Shown here: positions 11,441-23,194 of the stretch, piece by piece
How the letters are laid out: every line of letters begins with the position of its first letter
Position numbering within the stretch: position 1 is the stretch's first letter
NCBI GenBank assembly: GCA_021186555.1
Contig: JAJKFL010000014.1
Coordinates: 37,554,698 to 37,618,697 of the forward strand
Origin: Reticulitermes speratus
Lineage: Eukaryota > Arthropoda > Insecta > Blattodea > Rhinotermitidae
DNA length: 64,000 nucleotides
Direction of reading: 5' to 3'
Translations under genes and position numbers: made by a program
Notes under the pieces: model-generated
Told to the model about the DNA's origin: nothing
Seen by the model: only the letters and a program-made list of their open reading frames with translations
Database searches by the model: none

Positions 11441-11764
11441 CTTTAAAACAAAGCACATTACGTTTCCTTCTTAAAGGGTTAAACATATTATGAGACAAAT
11501 GAATGCAGTACAAACTTTCACGTGCTCTACCCGAAACACTCATATCGAAGTGCTTTCGCTCACATTATACGACTTTAATTCTTTTTAACAGGTTTCTCTC
11601 TTTGTGTTCTCTAACCAAAATTTTATATGCATTTTAAATTCCCTATGATTTCTCTATGGTACCCTAATTTTTTTTTAGATATTTTAAAGAGTCAAATTAG
11701 ATGTGTGAATGAGTATGGAGAATTGTTCGAGTGACACTGAGAGGTGAAAACCGAAGTACTCGGA

Positions 11765-11910
11765 GACAAAACTGTTCAAATGACATTTCGTCTGCCACAA
11801 AAACTCACACGGACTGAGCAGGATTGGAACCCTGGCCAATTAGGTGATAGAGAGGCGAATGACCGTCTGAGCCGTAACACGGCTCTCTCTATTGCTGTAT
11901 TACAATCAAG
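11765..11910 (-). mobile_element. Probable tRNA-like SINE relic
   Basis: On + the run GATTGGAACCCTGGCC followed by AGGCGAATGACCGTCTGAGC resembles, in reverse complement, a tRNA head (GCTCAGACGGTCATTCGCCT ... GGTTCCAATC). No second copy is obvious in the window. Confidence 0.4.
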
Positions 11911-12116
11911 ATGAATGGTTATGTGTTGAGAAATGTTTTTCTTTCCCCCTTGAAAGAACGTGTTATGTGATTTCACCTCATCATTATTTATTAGCCACAG
12001 ACTGGCTATGCAACCAATTACTTAAAGCTAATCCCAATACATATTTCACACTATAAGCGTACAGAAGCTGTTCGTTTTTATTATCATGTATCATATCAAA
12101 CTGTGTCACATGAAAT

Positions 12117-12335
12117 GAGATCTTCGCTCTTCTGGAATATTACGCAGCGTCGATTAGTCGTTAGTTATCGACGTTTCGGGACGCTATAACAGTCTCACCT
12201 TCAACGGTCAAGCAGTAAAATTCCTTCTTCGGCTGTTTGACCCTTGAAGATGAGACCTATAGTTGTCCCGAAACTTAGGTAATTACCAGTCTACGATGCA
12301 TAACATTCCAGAAGAGCGAATATCTCATTTACTTC
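12117..12335. mobile_element. Foldback MITE, family A
   Basis: Left arm starts GAGATCTTCGCTCTTCTGGA and contains CGACGTTTCGGGACG; right arm returns via GTTTGACCCTTGAAGATGAG, GTCCCGAAAC and CCAGAAGAGCGAATATCTCA. Same family as 10745-10990. The neighbouring mariner relic begins about 60 bp downstream. Confidence 0.65.
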
Positions 12336-12397
12336 GCGGAAAAACCCCGAAATCATGTATGTGTCTTATAAAGTTTGCAGGTCAGAGAGTCTGTGTA

Positions 12398-13320
12398 CGA
12401 TGGTCGTTCAAATTTAAACGAAAATTCGTTTCTAAAAAATTTATTCACAACAAAATGGAAAAGTTTTACACACTACTTTTCAATGTAGTCCCTGTTGACT
12501 GCCATACACTTGTGCCAACGTTCTGGAAGCTTCTTAATTCCAGTTTCAAAGAAGGTTTTCGGTTGCTCGTGTATCCAACTTTGCACATCTGCAATGACCT
12601 CATAATTAGTCCGGAATCTCCTGCATCCTAAAACCCCCTTCATTGGTCCAAACAAATGATAATCAGATGGAGCTAAGTCTGGACTGTACGGTGGATGAGG
12701 CAGGACATCCCACTTCAGTTTCAGTAGATTTGCCATCGTTAAAGCCGCAGTGTGAGGACGAACGTTGTGTTGGAGGAAGAAAACTGAATCCTGCCTTTTT
12801 CTTCGTTTGAGCGGATTGCCGGCTTCACTTTTTCATTCAGGAGAGTTGAATAGTACTGCGCATTGATGGCTTTTTGACCAGTGAGAAAGTCCAGGTGAAT
12901 GATACCCTTGGAATCCCAGAACACAGTAGCCATGATCTTCCCCGCTGAAAAAATTGCTTTCGCCTTTTTTTTTTTTTTTGGGTGGAGAATGTGTGTGTTT
13001 GCACTGCTTGCTTGCTCTTTTTGATGCAGGAGTGAAATAGTGGACCCAGGTCTCATCACAGGACACAACTGAGTCCAAAAATTCGGCTCCTTCTCTCTTG
13101 CATTGTTGCAAAATTAGAGTAACGGCCACTAAACGTATTTCCCTGTGCTCCGGTGACAGGAGCCGTGAAACCCACCTTGTGCTCACTTTACTGACTTTCA
13201 ACTGACTTCAACACTCTCTGCACTAATTGCTACTTCTTGTAACAGTTTAAGAACTGTTATTCGACGATTAGCCCGTATAAGTTCATCAATTTTCAAAACG
13301 TTTTCAGGTTAGGTTTCATG
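12398..13320 (-). pseudogene. Mariner transposase relic, 5'-truncated and frameshifted
   Basis: Minus-strand pieces at 13201-12833, 13068-12739 and 12736-12473 together resemble a mariner transposase. The segment VVSCDETWVHYFTP corresponds to the first catalytic Asp region (usually TGDETW; here C replaces G). The segment PHPPYSPDLAPSDYHLF carries the third catalytic Asp. The product would end with AVNRDYIEK. Several frameshifts separate the pieces, one near a run of A/T at about 12965. The N-terminal DNA-binding part is only partly present, and the other terminal inverted repeat was not found. The end at about 12400 (GGTCGTTCAAATTTAAACG on +) looks like the element's 3' terminal repeat, beside a TA. 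Not functional. Confidence 0.85.
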
Positions 13321-13489
13321 TAAATATGAGATTCTAATATACCGAAACACAATATAATTCTGTTCTCTCTTAAAGTCTTATTTTGGATCTAAGAACCGAT
13401 TTTAATTGAAATGCGCCAACCGAACTGACAGACAGAAGAGATCGCTTAATTATTAATTAATTTTGTGGAATTATTTAAACAAAGCCTAA
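13321..13489. other. Unassigned spacer
   Basis: AT-rich sequence between the mariner relic and a family B repeat; nothing recognised. Confidence 0.3.
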
Positions 13490-13740
13490 AAACAAAACAG
13501 TACGAATTTGTGAGTTTTGAGGCTCTCACATTATTGTAATAGAGGGTTACCATTTTATTGGAAATAACGCTTTGACGCTGCATGTCTAAGTACGTTGTTC
13601 CCGACGTATCGAAGGAAAGTGTCGTCTTCATCTCCTTGGATTTATGGGCCCTGAACCCTTGAAGAAGAAGACGATATATTCCTTTCTTTCTAAAGGTTGG
13701 GAAACACCGATCGAGGCACGGTTACTTTCCACAAGACCGG
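13490..13740. repeat. Foldback-type dispersed repeat, family B
   Basis: Shares GTTTTGAGGCTCTCACA, CCCGACGTATCGAA and CCCTTGAAGAAGAAGACGA with copies at 5760 and 50390. The two halves are related in opposite orientation. No coding capacity. Confidence 0.5.
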
Positions 13741-14239
13741 AGTCCACTATGGCATTGTTAAAGAGCAATGTCCATAATACCAGAGAATCAAGAAAACTCA
13801 ATGATAAATCACAAGTTTAAAATTTGTGTTACTTCTATCGAAACTAAGGGAAACTACTCATAACTGCCCGTTTTGAATGAAAATATATTTGAATATACCG
13901 AGACAAAATGTTGGAAGGAGCTAATTGGCAGACGAGCCACCGAGGCCGATTCAATGTGTCGTAAGTTGCAGTTTGTGACTTGCTTCCAACAGATGTCATG
14001 AGTGTGTCGCAGAGTATCGCAGCAAATTACCGCCTCACGTTAGCGCCGTGCTTTGTTATGAAAACTTACGATGGCTGTACTGGCAGTTGAAGGTTTCAGT
14101 CCGCTGACTTTAGAGTGAGTCATTCTGTCACGGTCCCGGAGGTGCACTATTAGCTATACGGAGATGACATTTGGCGGCCTGAAATGCGTCGCCATTCTCC
14201 ACGTGTGCCATCTTTGCTATATTCATCTGATTCTCCTCC
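13741..14239. other. No gene recognised
   Basis: Moderately GC-balanced sequence without a supported ORF. About 13930-14210 does not match any repeat of this window and would be worth comparing with transcripts. Confidence 0.3.
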
Positions 14240-14720
14240 ACATCCACTTCCAATCTTCATTTGTCTAATATTTTCCTCGTAGCTTTTATTATCCTAATCA
14301 TTCCGCTTTTCCTTCTTTCCCCTTCTCCTTTACTTGTTCAAGCCCATTAATTTTTATTCCTTTGCCTTGTCATTCGCCTTTTCTCATGCCATATTCTTTA
14401 CCGCCCTTCATTTCTGCTCTTTTTCTCTGATCTTTTTCTTTTTCTAAGTCGTTCTCTTCATCCTCCTCCCCGTTTCTTTTTACTTTCCTTTGCCTAGTTC
14501 TGAGAATAATTTGGCAATTATTATTATTATTACACTCATTCAACTTCTAATGTTCTTCTTCTCTCCCACCCTTTCGCCCTATTCTCATGTCCCTTCTTTT
14601 TTCACATTATTTTACTCCGACTCTTTACCACATTCTCTTTCTGCTCAGTATCTAAGTTCTTACCCCCTTTTACAAATCGTCTTTCCAGGCCCGCACTTTT
14701 CTTCCAAACACTGAAACTTG
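14240..14720. repeat. Pyrimidine-rich tract of about 480 bp
   Basis: The + strand is strongly enriched in C and T with repeated CTTT, CCTT and TTCTCC words, but there is no fixed period. Such strand asymmetry is low-complexity sequence. The open frame at 14490-14714 is a by-product of it. Confidence 0.7.
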
Positions 14721-14799
14721 TAACGACTAACACTGCTGCTTCCACACCTGCAAATCTACATTTTAAATTCCAACATTTATTGCACGGTTTTCTTAAATC

Positions 14800-15062
14800 C
14801 AAGGTGCGATGGCGAAGTTGGTTGAGGCACCGCGCTACAAGACGGAAGGTCGCGGGTTCGATTCCCGTTGGGGCCACTGAGCCGTACTATGGCCCTGGGG
14901 TCGACTCAGCCTCTAACAGAAATAAATACCAGGGATGTCTCCTGGGGGTAAAGGCGGCCGGTGCGTAGGGATAACACCACTGCCACCTTAATATGCCGAT
15001 TTACTAGAAATACTGGGAGCCTAAAACTCCTGCAGTCCTAAGGGACTGCAGTAACAATGGTT
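14800..15062 (+). mobile_element. tRNA-derived SINE, family 3 (best copy)
   Basis: Starts GGTGCGATGGCGAAG with box A-like TTGGTTGAGGCACCGCG and box B-like GTCGCGGGTTCGATTCCC. The body includes GTCGACTCAGCCTC and GGCGGCCGGTGCGTAGGG, and the tail CTCCTGCAGTCCTAAGGGAC. This orientation and completeness make it the reference for the minus copies at 2896, 41178 and 48052. Confidence 0.8.
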
Positions 15063-15184
15063 ATTATTGGTGTACATTAAATTATGTGTTGTTTGTTTCC
15101 CCATGTAATCTGCCTGGTAGATATTCAGAATATACTATTTATGTCAGAAACTCCATCATATACTATCACATACATATACCTGAA

Positions 15185-15345
15185 ATTTATAGACCAAGTA
15201 CTATTGATCTTCGCTTTATCACTCTTCTCCGTGACTGGTCTTTGAAGATGAAGGCAAAATAGTCCTTTGAAACGTCGGGAAATTCTCTCAGACTTACAAA
15301 CAGTAACATTTCAGAGAGCATGAATTCTCATCCAAATTTCTCTGT
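15185..15345. repeat. Family B foldback arm
   Basis: Contains GACTGGTCTTTGAAGATGAAGG and TTTGAAACGTCGGG with flanking pieces shared with 50570-50600 and 6010-6030. Confidence 0.45.
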
Positions 15346-17126
15346 GGCTTGAAGTCAGTGTTTCATAAACATATTTTGCTTATCACGGTATATTATTACC
15401 TCTATTTAGTGCGGCCTTTCTATATTCGTGTTAGTGTTACGACTAAGTTATGGACAATTACAGATCGAAAGAGACAGGCATAAGGTAATTAGATTATTAA
15501 AATCACTGCCGCATATTTAACGCGAGCCTGACTTTCACCACACAAAAATATCCGATGCATCGGCCTTTTAAAACAGCTATAAAGGCAGCGTTCACAGATG
15601 GTGTGAAGATTGCGATGACTAGTGTTAAGTGGTTCGTAAGTGTTACACAACGTATCACTATTTATTATAATCTTACATCATCTAATATGCAACAAGATAT
15701 TTCACAATTTATATTACTAATATTTTTTTACAGAATCCAGAAATGTAGTGCATGAGGTCTAGGTAACTGGTAATGAAAGTCTACGTAGAAAAACAAGAAA
15801 CTAGTTTCTATAAATCATGTAATTGGTCAGTAGTATTGCAATCCGTATAATTGAGACCTTAGACCTCTGCTGCAACCTACTATACAAATCTCCACTTATG
15901 TCCTATATATATACGTCAGTCACAGGCAGTTAAAAGCATTCTCGTTACTTTTTGCAATTTACACCTGCAAAATCCGCTTAAATGTCAAGAAGAAATTATT
16001 GCACTTTTCTCTATCACTAATAACCTGGTGCATAAATCATTCTGAGAATTTCTGTGCACAAAAATGTTTGTCTGTAAGAACAAACGTCGTCAAAATTGCC
16101 TAACTTCAATTAAGCTGTTTACAAGGTTTTGTGATCCACTGGATGTAAGCTACCATCTAACTAACATCAAGATGGCCAGTTCTACTTAAGAGGCCAACGG
16201 CTTCTAACCCAGTCAAGCAATTTCCACATATTATGTAACCTGAATCTTCGTTACCCTATTCGCAGAAACACGCCATTGTCACAATCGTGTGTCAGCTGAA
16301 TCCAGTCTATGCATTCCCATCTGCGTCTAATTCTTCCTTTGGTACTTTTCCTTCATGTTCCCCCACGAAAACCTTCAATGAAATTCTCTTCTCCCCAGTA
16401 AGTGGGGATAATTTTATAAAAACAAAGCAATTGGTATAAAACTTTCAAATATTTAAAGTTTGCACATTCACATAATGTAAGGCCCACCAAGAAGCCGAGA
16501 GACATTTTTATGGTATGCATTTACTCAAAGTACTTTCTGTGATCTTAAAAAATTATGAAAATTTAGTAACATTTAGGCCTATATGAAATTTATAGAATAT
16601 CAACATGCACTAAAACCGTGCTGCCAGGCACATTATAAACTTTCAACTTGAAAGTTGCAGACTGCAATACTGACTCAACGGGTTTCCAACTGCATTTTAT
16701 TTCTGACACCTTATGCTCCTCTCTTAAATGGTTGTTAATATGCAGAGAAGCAAACTTTAGCCTTGTATGTGAACGGTGATAAGCACCGTTCACATAAAAA
16801 TCCCAAATCCAGCAAAGACATTTGTGGTGAGAAGCTGAGATTAACCCAATCCAAGCAAGGCCCTTTAAAGATTGATATTATTATGAATTACATTTGAAGA
16901 TTTTTAACTGCGCATCAAACGCAGTCTCAGTTATAAAATCAATCGGTCAATGTCCTACAGGAAGTAAACGCTCTTTGTTCTGAGAAATTTACAAAGCACA
17001 AAACTACACTCTGTGTAAAAATGTGGAGATTCTTTCTGTTAAAACAGCATGTAAACATGTTAGCTAGTGCGATTTACAATGTTATCACTACACTGAAATC
17101 GACTTTAGCTAAGTAACTTGGTCAGG
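15346..17126. other. 1.8 kb without a recognisable feature
   Basis: Several short open frames, none with an identifiable domain or plausible splice context. An imperfect inverted repeat ACGGTG...CACCGT lies near 16771-16792. I see no array or transposon end. Confidence 0.4.
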
Positions 17127-17373
17127 AGCCGAACCAGGTGACAGTGCGGTCTAAGGAGTAGGTCTGCGGCCGCTCGATTGCTGGAATTGCGGGTTCGAAA
17201 CCGCTAAAGTTATGGATGTTTTTATTTTGTGATTGTTGTGTAGATAGCGGCCTCTGCGAAGAGCTGATCACTCGTTCAGAGGAGTCCTACCGTGTGTGTG
17301 TGTGTGTGTGTCTAATTGAGTGTGATATAGTACCCTCGAAAAAGAAAGGGCTTAGAGGAGAACCGCTGTTATG
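17127..17373 (+). mobile_element. tRNA-derived SINE, family 1 (diverged)
   Basis: Head with CAGTGCGGTCTAAGGAG and box B-like GCGGGTTCGAAACC; body with GATAGCGGCCTCTGCGAAGA. It contains a (TG)n run at about 17292-17311. Tail as in the copy at 8953 but strongly mutated. Confidence 0.7.
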
Positions 17374-18273
17374 AATCTTTAGATTTATAGAGTCATGGAA
17401 TTGTAGTAATGGAAGTACCAGGGGCGCACCCAAAAGGAGGCTGCCGGACTGCAGCTCCCTCCAAATCGTAATTTAAAAAAAAAACAGAATTTCTAGATAC
17501 AATAGTATCAGAAGTTTTACCTGACTTATCCTTCAGCCGAAATCAGCCACTGAAATCGGCTGATGACAAGTACAATAAAACTTTGAAAAAAAAAAAAAAA
17601 CAAAACAAAAAATTAAGGTATATAAGATCAAATTAAATACAGAAATAAGATTTGACCTTGTGATTTAAATTAGGCGTGTGAGTCATGGAATAGGCCTATT
17701 TAGTTGTATTTATATAAATTCAGTTGCAAACAGTTACGTTACAGTTATACTTACGACATGGTCATTATAACATATTTTTTAAAATCAAACATAAATTATA
17801 TATAGCCTCAGCTTCAGCCCCCCCCCCCCCCCCCCCGGCGAAATATTCTGGGTTCACATAAATTGGTTTACACATGCGCGTTACGCAGCTTTAAATTAAT
17901 AACCGTACTAGTTTTATCGTGAAATACTGAAATATATTTTAGGGTGTTGCTCTGGGGGAGTTAAGTATAGGGGCCCAAGAATGTAAGAGATACTAAAAGA
18001 AATTTCTGTTCATATTTAAAATCAGAATATAAACACAGATATAATATTTAAAACATTATTTTCTTTAAAAATTAGAGATTTTTTAAGTTGTTTAATTACT
18101 ACTAATCAGTTTAGTTCGGTGTAAGATTCCTATTATAAGAAACATTAATTATTTGTAACTTTCTCACACACAAAGGTTCCTGGCATTACAATCATTACAA
18201 CACAAGTCTGTTATGCAAAGTACTTATATGTTTCCCCTCTCCTTGGTGATATTAATATGGAGAATGATATGTA
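17374..18273. other. AT-rich spacer with poly-A and poly-C runs
   Basis: Holds poly-A runs near 17470 and 17585 and an 18-base poly-C run near 17819. A segment AGGGGCGCACCC near 17422 could be a decayed hAT-like end, without a convincing partner. Confidence 0.35.
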
Positions 18274-18543
18274 GGCCGTGCCGTGGCTCAGGCGGTTAGT
18301 CGCCGGCCTCTCATCGCGAAGACCCGGGTCGGTCCATGTCGGAGTTTTGTGGACAAAGTGGCACTAGGACAGGTTTTCCCCGAGTACTTCGGTTTTCCCC
18401 TGTCAATTTTATTCCACCGCTGCTCCATTACACAGAAAAATGAAAAAACCTAATCCTCTTCATCACATGGTTGCATAATAAGCCTCAAAGCTGCGGTGCG
18501 TCCGTAGCATTTGCTGCGGCGTCTCTTCGCCACAAAAAAAAAA
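18274..18543 (+). mobile_element. tRNA-derived SINE, family 2
   Basis: Starts GCCGTGCCGTGGCTCAGGCG with GTTAGTCGCCGGCCTCTC, and a shortened box B (GACCCGGGTCGGTCC). The body has GGACAAAGTGGCACTAGGAC and TGTCAATTTTATTCCACCGC; the 3' part has TAAGCCTCAAAGCTGCGGTG and ends in poly-A. Relatives: 52195-52464 (full length), 32678-32795 (3' part only) and 26085-26290 (diverged body). Confidence 0.8.
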
Positions 18544-20582
18544 AGCATAGAGTCCTTTATGGTAACTGTGAATGCTGAGTTGCATGGGGCGCAACTTACC
18601 GTGCCCAGTGTTATGATACTTTCCCAGCATTTGCTTGAAGGATATGCAGACACGTTTCCTGAACTTCTGTCAAGACAGACAAATTCCGGACAGGAGTCGA
18701 AGTCGGAACGTGTAGAATATGAAGAAAGAGTGCCAATCACTGGAGCACCAATACGGAAGTGCCATGATTTTAAGTGTTTTCTATTAAGTTGAAAGTAAAA
18801 TTGTGACTGTTCTTAAATTAACACTTTGAAGGCTGATATTTGAATACATACATAAAGGTTTTGTTTGTACCTCATACAGAACCAACTGTCTAGCTAGATT
18901 TTTTGGCGCCCGTAGCGAGTAACCACAATGGCTGCTCGTGCCAGAAATAACGATTCTCAAAAATATCAGATTTATACGCGTATAACTTTATTTTATTTTT
19001 CTCAATACTTAAAATTTGTAGAGGGCAAATTTCGAATTCTCTTAATACTCATTTTGCCATCCCTTGGACTCTGCTGCCGGAGGCTACCACACTTCTCGCC
19101 CCCCCCCCACCCCCAGCTACGATCGCTGTCTGGGATGTACTTAATGTATACATCAGAAAGTGGGCAGTGACCGAGCCAAAGATGTAATGCATAAACCAGT
19201 GTCACATGCAACTGGCGAAGCAGTGGGTTCTTAATGTACCTCCACAGAACATAGGCCTAAGCTATTACAAACATAGTGTCTTATATAGTCTAGTACTGTG
19301 TACACAAACAATTCAGCAAACACACGTCATACTTTTGTATAAAGACTCCATAAAATTACCCAATGCTTCTACTTGATTATAAAACTTATCACAGTAAATT
19401 GTGTTGTCCAGTAATGCAAACAGCTTGCACGTTTCAAATATCGGGATAATTAAAATATCTCGACTTAAGCAATTTAATTGTTCGAAATGTCTTTTCATTT
19501 TCCACTGATTAGGAATAATGTTTTTTATTATTTAATAATGTTTTGAAAAGCATACCTGCCTTCTGAGTGTTCCTTAAATTGTCGCTGGATTTGTCCCTCC
19601 TTTCCAGCGATATTTCGAAGAGTATATTTTGTAGCTGCATTTCACTATGTGCTTCAAACACCAAATATCACATCTTTAAACAACGAGATAATTTCACTTA
19701 ACAGCGATCTTTTGCATGTTTGAAAAACCACAAATTATTCAATTCACTGTGTGGCTTGAACTTTCAGCTCACTTCTTAATACTTCCTCAACAACCCGACC
19801 GACGGACATCTTGCCTGTTCGACAAGCAAACACGCACACACTACACTTCTCTGACCGACGAACTCAATATATTTTCCAGTGAATGTTTAACGTAATTCGT
19901 TATGACAACCGCCACAACAGAATAAGTAACTACTAAACTTTAGGCCAGTATTATTGTACACAAACAATCAACCGATTTAACCGCAGAATGCAACTAATAC
20001 CACCAAATCCTGCCGCACCAATCCCCTAACTGAAATAATCGTTCGCGAACACATGTGTATCACTCCGCATCCCTCGGGAAAGTAAATACACCTGTGCCCC
20101 TACAGGACTACCTAGTTTACATAAGCACATAACTTTCAAACAACGCAACGTTCTGAGTATAGAGCTAATGGAAAACAAAAGGCCAGCAAATTCGTCCTGT
20201 TTACAATTCTGATATTTGTCATCCTTGTTTCATAAGCAGGACATAAAAAACGTTGTTTTCGATTAGAGTAGTACAGCCACCTGCATGGTTTCAAGAATAG
20301 CAGCGATAAACACGATCAACGCCACAGGCTATGTCGCAGATGCTCTGTGTGCAAGTTGCTTGCTCTGTGGGGAAATTCTCGCTGCAAAACAGCTCGCAAT
20401 TTTCAACTCCCGAGGAACGATTCTACTGCACTACTTCGACGGGGAAATCTGTAATACAATGGCACTTGCTGTCGCAGAAACAGTAATGGAGAAAGAAAGA
20501 AAGAAAGTATATCTTACGAAGTAATATCATTAGGCAGTAACTACGTATACAGACATCTAATTAAAATATATTGAAGTAAGTG
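18544..20582. other. 2 kb without a supported gene
   Basis: Open frames on both strands at 18450-18792 overlap each other and partly the SINE. The frame at 20285-20524 is not recognisable. A segment at about 18895-18955 (GGCGCCCGTAGCGAGTAACC) is similar to 21530-21590, so it may be a short dispersed repeat. Confidence 0.35.
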
Positions 20583-21060
20583 CAGGACCGACTGACCTTG
20601 AAGAAGTCCCTTCTCCCGTAGTACGTTGTAGTAGTGGTAATGAGGGAGGGGGACACTGGTTCGAACCCTGAAAGTTTCGAGGTTTTCCTCAGACGAACAG
20701 TGTAACGTTATATCTACATGTCAATTAACCGCGACCGCCTCTTACCAAGCCCTTATCTTGTATCCCTTCACGCTCAATTCCTCTTCTTATCGCTAGCAAC
20801 ATATCCGAAAGGTGGTCGTTAGGTAACTAAAGAATCTGTCATTAGCTTGCATATTCAACGTGCCTACAAATTCACATTCTATGCGTCCAGCCTCTGCTTT
20901 ACATCTAGAAATACTTGACAGGTCAGAAGGTTACGTAAACAATGTCGCTATTTATAAACTTCACTTAGTGTTAATATTGCCGTCATCGCCGGCAGAAGTT
21001 TCTGCAAGTTGGTGGACATTACCTACATGTAAAGTGGCCAGATTCTGTAATGATCAAATG
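20583..21060 (+). repeat. Dispersed repeat of about 480 bp, copy 1
   Basis: Shares ordered blocks with 25582-26085: TTGAAGAA, GGTTCGAACCCTGAAAGTTTC/GAACCTTGGAAGTTTCGTGG, TCCAGACGAA, CAACCGCGAC, CTCTTACCAA, CACATTCTATGC and ATTACCTACATGTAAAGTG. The spacing is conserved. It contains a box B-like GGTTCGAACC, so the unit may derive from a SINE or carry one. Confidence 0.7.
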
Positions 21061-21104
21061 CAGAGAAGCCGAAAAGACAGAGAAGTTTATTTTTTAATTT
21101 TTTT

Positions 21105-21250
21105 TTTAGTCGTCCTCTTCTACCTACTCCGGTTTTCCCGTTTCAGTGTCGAGGTTTGGAATTTCTTTTGATCACACTGAGAGACACACCACAGTCGGTA
21201 GGATTCCACTGGACGAGGGATCGGCTCGACGCAGAGGCCTCTACCTGACA
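21105..21250 (-). mobile_element. SINE family 1 fragment, alternative 3' tail
   Basis: Minus strand: CAGGTAGAGGCCTCTGCG, then the body, then CACTGAAACGGGAAAACCGG and AGTAGGTAGAAGAGGACGAC before poly-A. This tail differs from the copies at 37114 and 40814 and matches the copies at 34382 and 37540. The 5' head is missing. Confidence 0.7.
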
Positions 21251-21767
21251 GAGAGTTTTATTTAAAGATTGCAAATATATGTCATCCTTAGACTAACTGT
21301 AACAAGCGTACGATGCTTAGTTTGTTTTTAGAATTTTGTTTTTGAATTCATAAGTGATTGTCAAATTCGAAGGTGGATGAAGGAGAAAAGTATTGCATGC
21401 TGTGTTTCGGTGATGAAAGAAATTGGAGAGCGACAGTTTAGAAGATTGTTAAGAACTGTATTTTTTAATATTACGATGGATCTTAGGGACATATATTGAA
21501 AGGGTGAGATGCAGTGTCATACATAGGTCTTTTTGGTGCCCGGGGCGAGTAATCACGATGGTGGCCCTAACAGAAATTATGAAGAAATCAAGAAGAAATC
21601 CGTCTGAACACAATTAAATTCTATTTATTACACAGAACAACATGTTTAGACCTATTTCAAGTCATTATCAGGTCCACAATTTGTGTTGAAAACATGTAAA
21701 TTACTGTAATGAATGGCAGATTGTACATATTCTTGAAATTTTCCATTTATTGATAGATTGTACGCCG
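21251..21767. other. Unassigned spacer
   Basis: No supported gene. A decayed AACATGTTTAGACC...TCATTATCAGG segment near 21638-21675 resembles a mutated hammerhead-like motif on the minus strand. Confidence 0.3.
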
Positions 21768-22163
21768 ATCCCAGTGGCCGTGCGGTCTAAGGCGTGGGTC
21801 TTCGGTCGCTCGCTTACTAGGATTGTGGGTTCGAATCCCAACGGGGGCATGGATGTTTGTGTTGTGTTTGTCGTAAGGACGGTAGCATGGAACGTAAAGT
21901 GACATAAAGGACGAAAGGATTGAAACAGTACAAAAATGGATCAAAGGGGAAAAAACCCGGGACAGGCAAAAAAAAAATTCCACCGGTGGCTTGGATGTCT
22001 ATCTGTTGTGAGTGTTATGTGTTGTCAGGTAGAGGTCTCTGCGACGAGCTGCTCCCTCGTCCAGAGGAGTTCTACCGACTGTGGTGTGTCTCAAATGTGT
22101 GTGATCATGAAACCTCGACGAAACGAGGAGGCCCAGGCCCATACAGGGCTGTCGAGCCATAGG
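21768..22163 (+). mobile_element. SINE family 1 split by a 110-bp insertion
   Basis: The head and box B (GTGGGTTCGAATCCC) run 21768 to about 21862. Unrelated sequence with a poly-A run follows, and the SINE resumes at about 21980 with TCCACCGGTGGCTTGGATGT. The 25 bp around GGGGGCATGGATGT is present on both sides, like a long duplication or a template switch. Tail AGGGCTGTCGAGCCATA. Open frames across it are not genes. Confidence 0.7.
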
Positions 22164-23190
22164 AAAAAAAAAATTATAGATTGTACAAATAAGCTTAGTC
22201 GGTACTTTGCAGCGTGTAGCCCGATAGAAGCGGCAGCCTTAGAAGTTAATGAATTAATTAGAAGATTTAGTTGGCTGACAGACAAACCCTTATATGGGTA
22301 TAATCGGCGTCTGGCGATTTAATTGGTTCTTTATCTTTTGATTTTTGGTAAAGCGGTATTGCATCACTCTCACGCCATGTCGCTATATTGTGCCGATAAA
22401 TAGGTGTGCAACAATGCTAGAAGCGTCTTTTGGCTACTGTTTTTTTTTGGCTATTGTTTGGTTAACGACGATTTCCATTGGGATTATACGGAGGCTGTGC
22501 TACTTTTAAAAAGAGCTTTATTTGATAAAGTGCTACACTTTATTCACGCCCTATAAGCGATATAAGTGTTTCACAATATTATTAAAGTGTTACTCCACCA
22601 AGTATATTTTACTGGTGAAAATAGATTTGTAAGGTCATATTGATACAAAGTAAGTGGGTGCAGTAAGTTACTAAAAGTGAATAAATCAACCAATTGGGAG
22701 TAGGAACTTGCGAGTGATTAAGATAAATTAAGAGCGCACATAATAAATTCGAAATTATTGAAATTACAGTTACCATAATCATTTTAAATAGTTTGTACTT
22801 GTGATGTGGCACAAGGGTTGTGTGTTGGCCAGTGCCAGTAGGAATGTAGTGTACGGGCTAAATATTGTTAAAGTGGGCAAATAATAGTGTGTGTAAATAG
22901 TTGCAAGACTCAGTGTATAGTTAAGAGTCTATGTTAGTAAACCAATAGTACCACACCGAGTTATTTGCAGACTAGCCAGAGTTCCTGTTCCTTCACGTCT
23001 CTAGGCCCTGGGAAACTCTTTGTCAGCACTGATAACGCTGGCTGGTGGCAGCGGATCTACTGATATAAGTTTTACACGCTACTGAATGGAAATAAAAACC
23101 GAACCCTCGGTTACGTAAACCGAAACGGGTCCCCAACCAGCAGTAACTAGGGAAGACACCCCGTTACATTACCATAATAATTTTAATACT
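22164..23190. other. Unassigned 1 kb
   Basis: No ORF with a recognisable domain. The segment at about 22980-23170 has CTGGTGGCAGCGGATC, which resembles a retroelement primer-binding region, but I could not find paired LTRs. It ends directly at a minisatellite. Confidence 0.3.
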
Positions 23191-23194
23191 TTGA

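Noticed and set aside
18450-18792. Overlapping 93-96 codon frames on both strands
   Set aside because: They partly translate SINE family 2 and are not recognisable beyond it.
21936-22322. 128-codon open frame, and similar frames at 37143, 40811, 47210 and 57254
   Set aside because: They translate SINE family 1; the same peptides recur wherever the SINE lies.
22980-23170. LTR end with primer-binding site (CTGGTGGCAGCGGATC)
   Set aside because: No second LTR and no gag or pol follows; a minisatellite starts directly afterwards.
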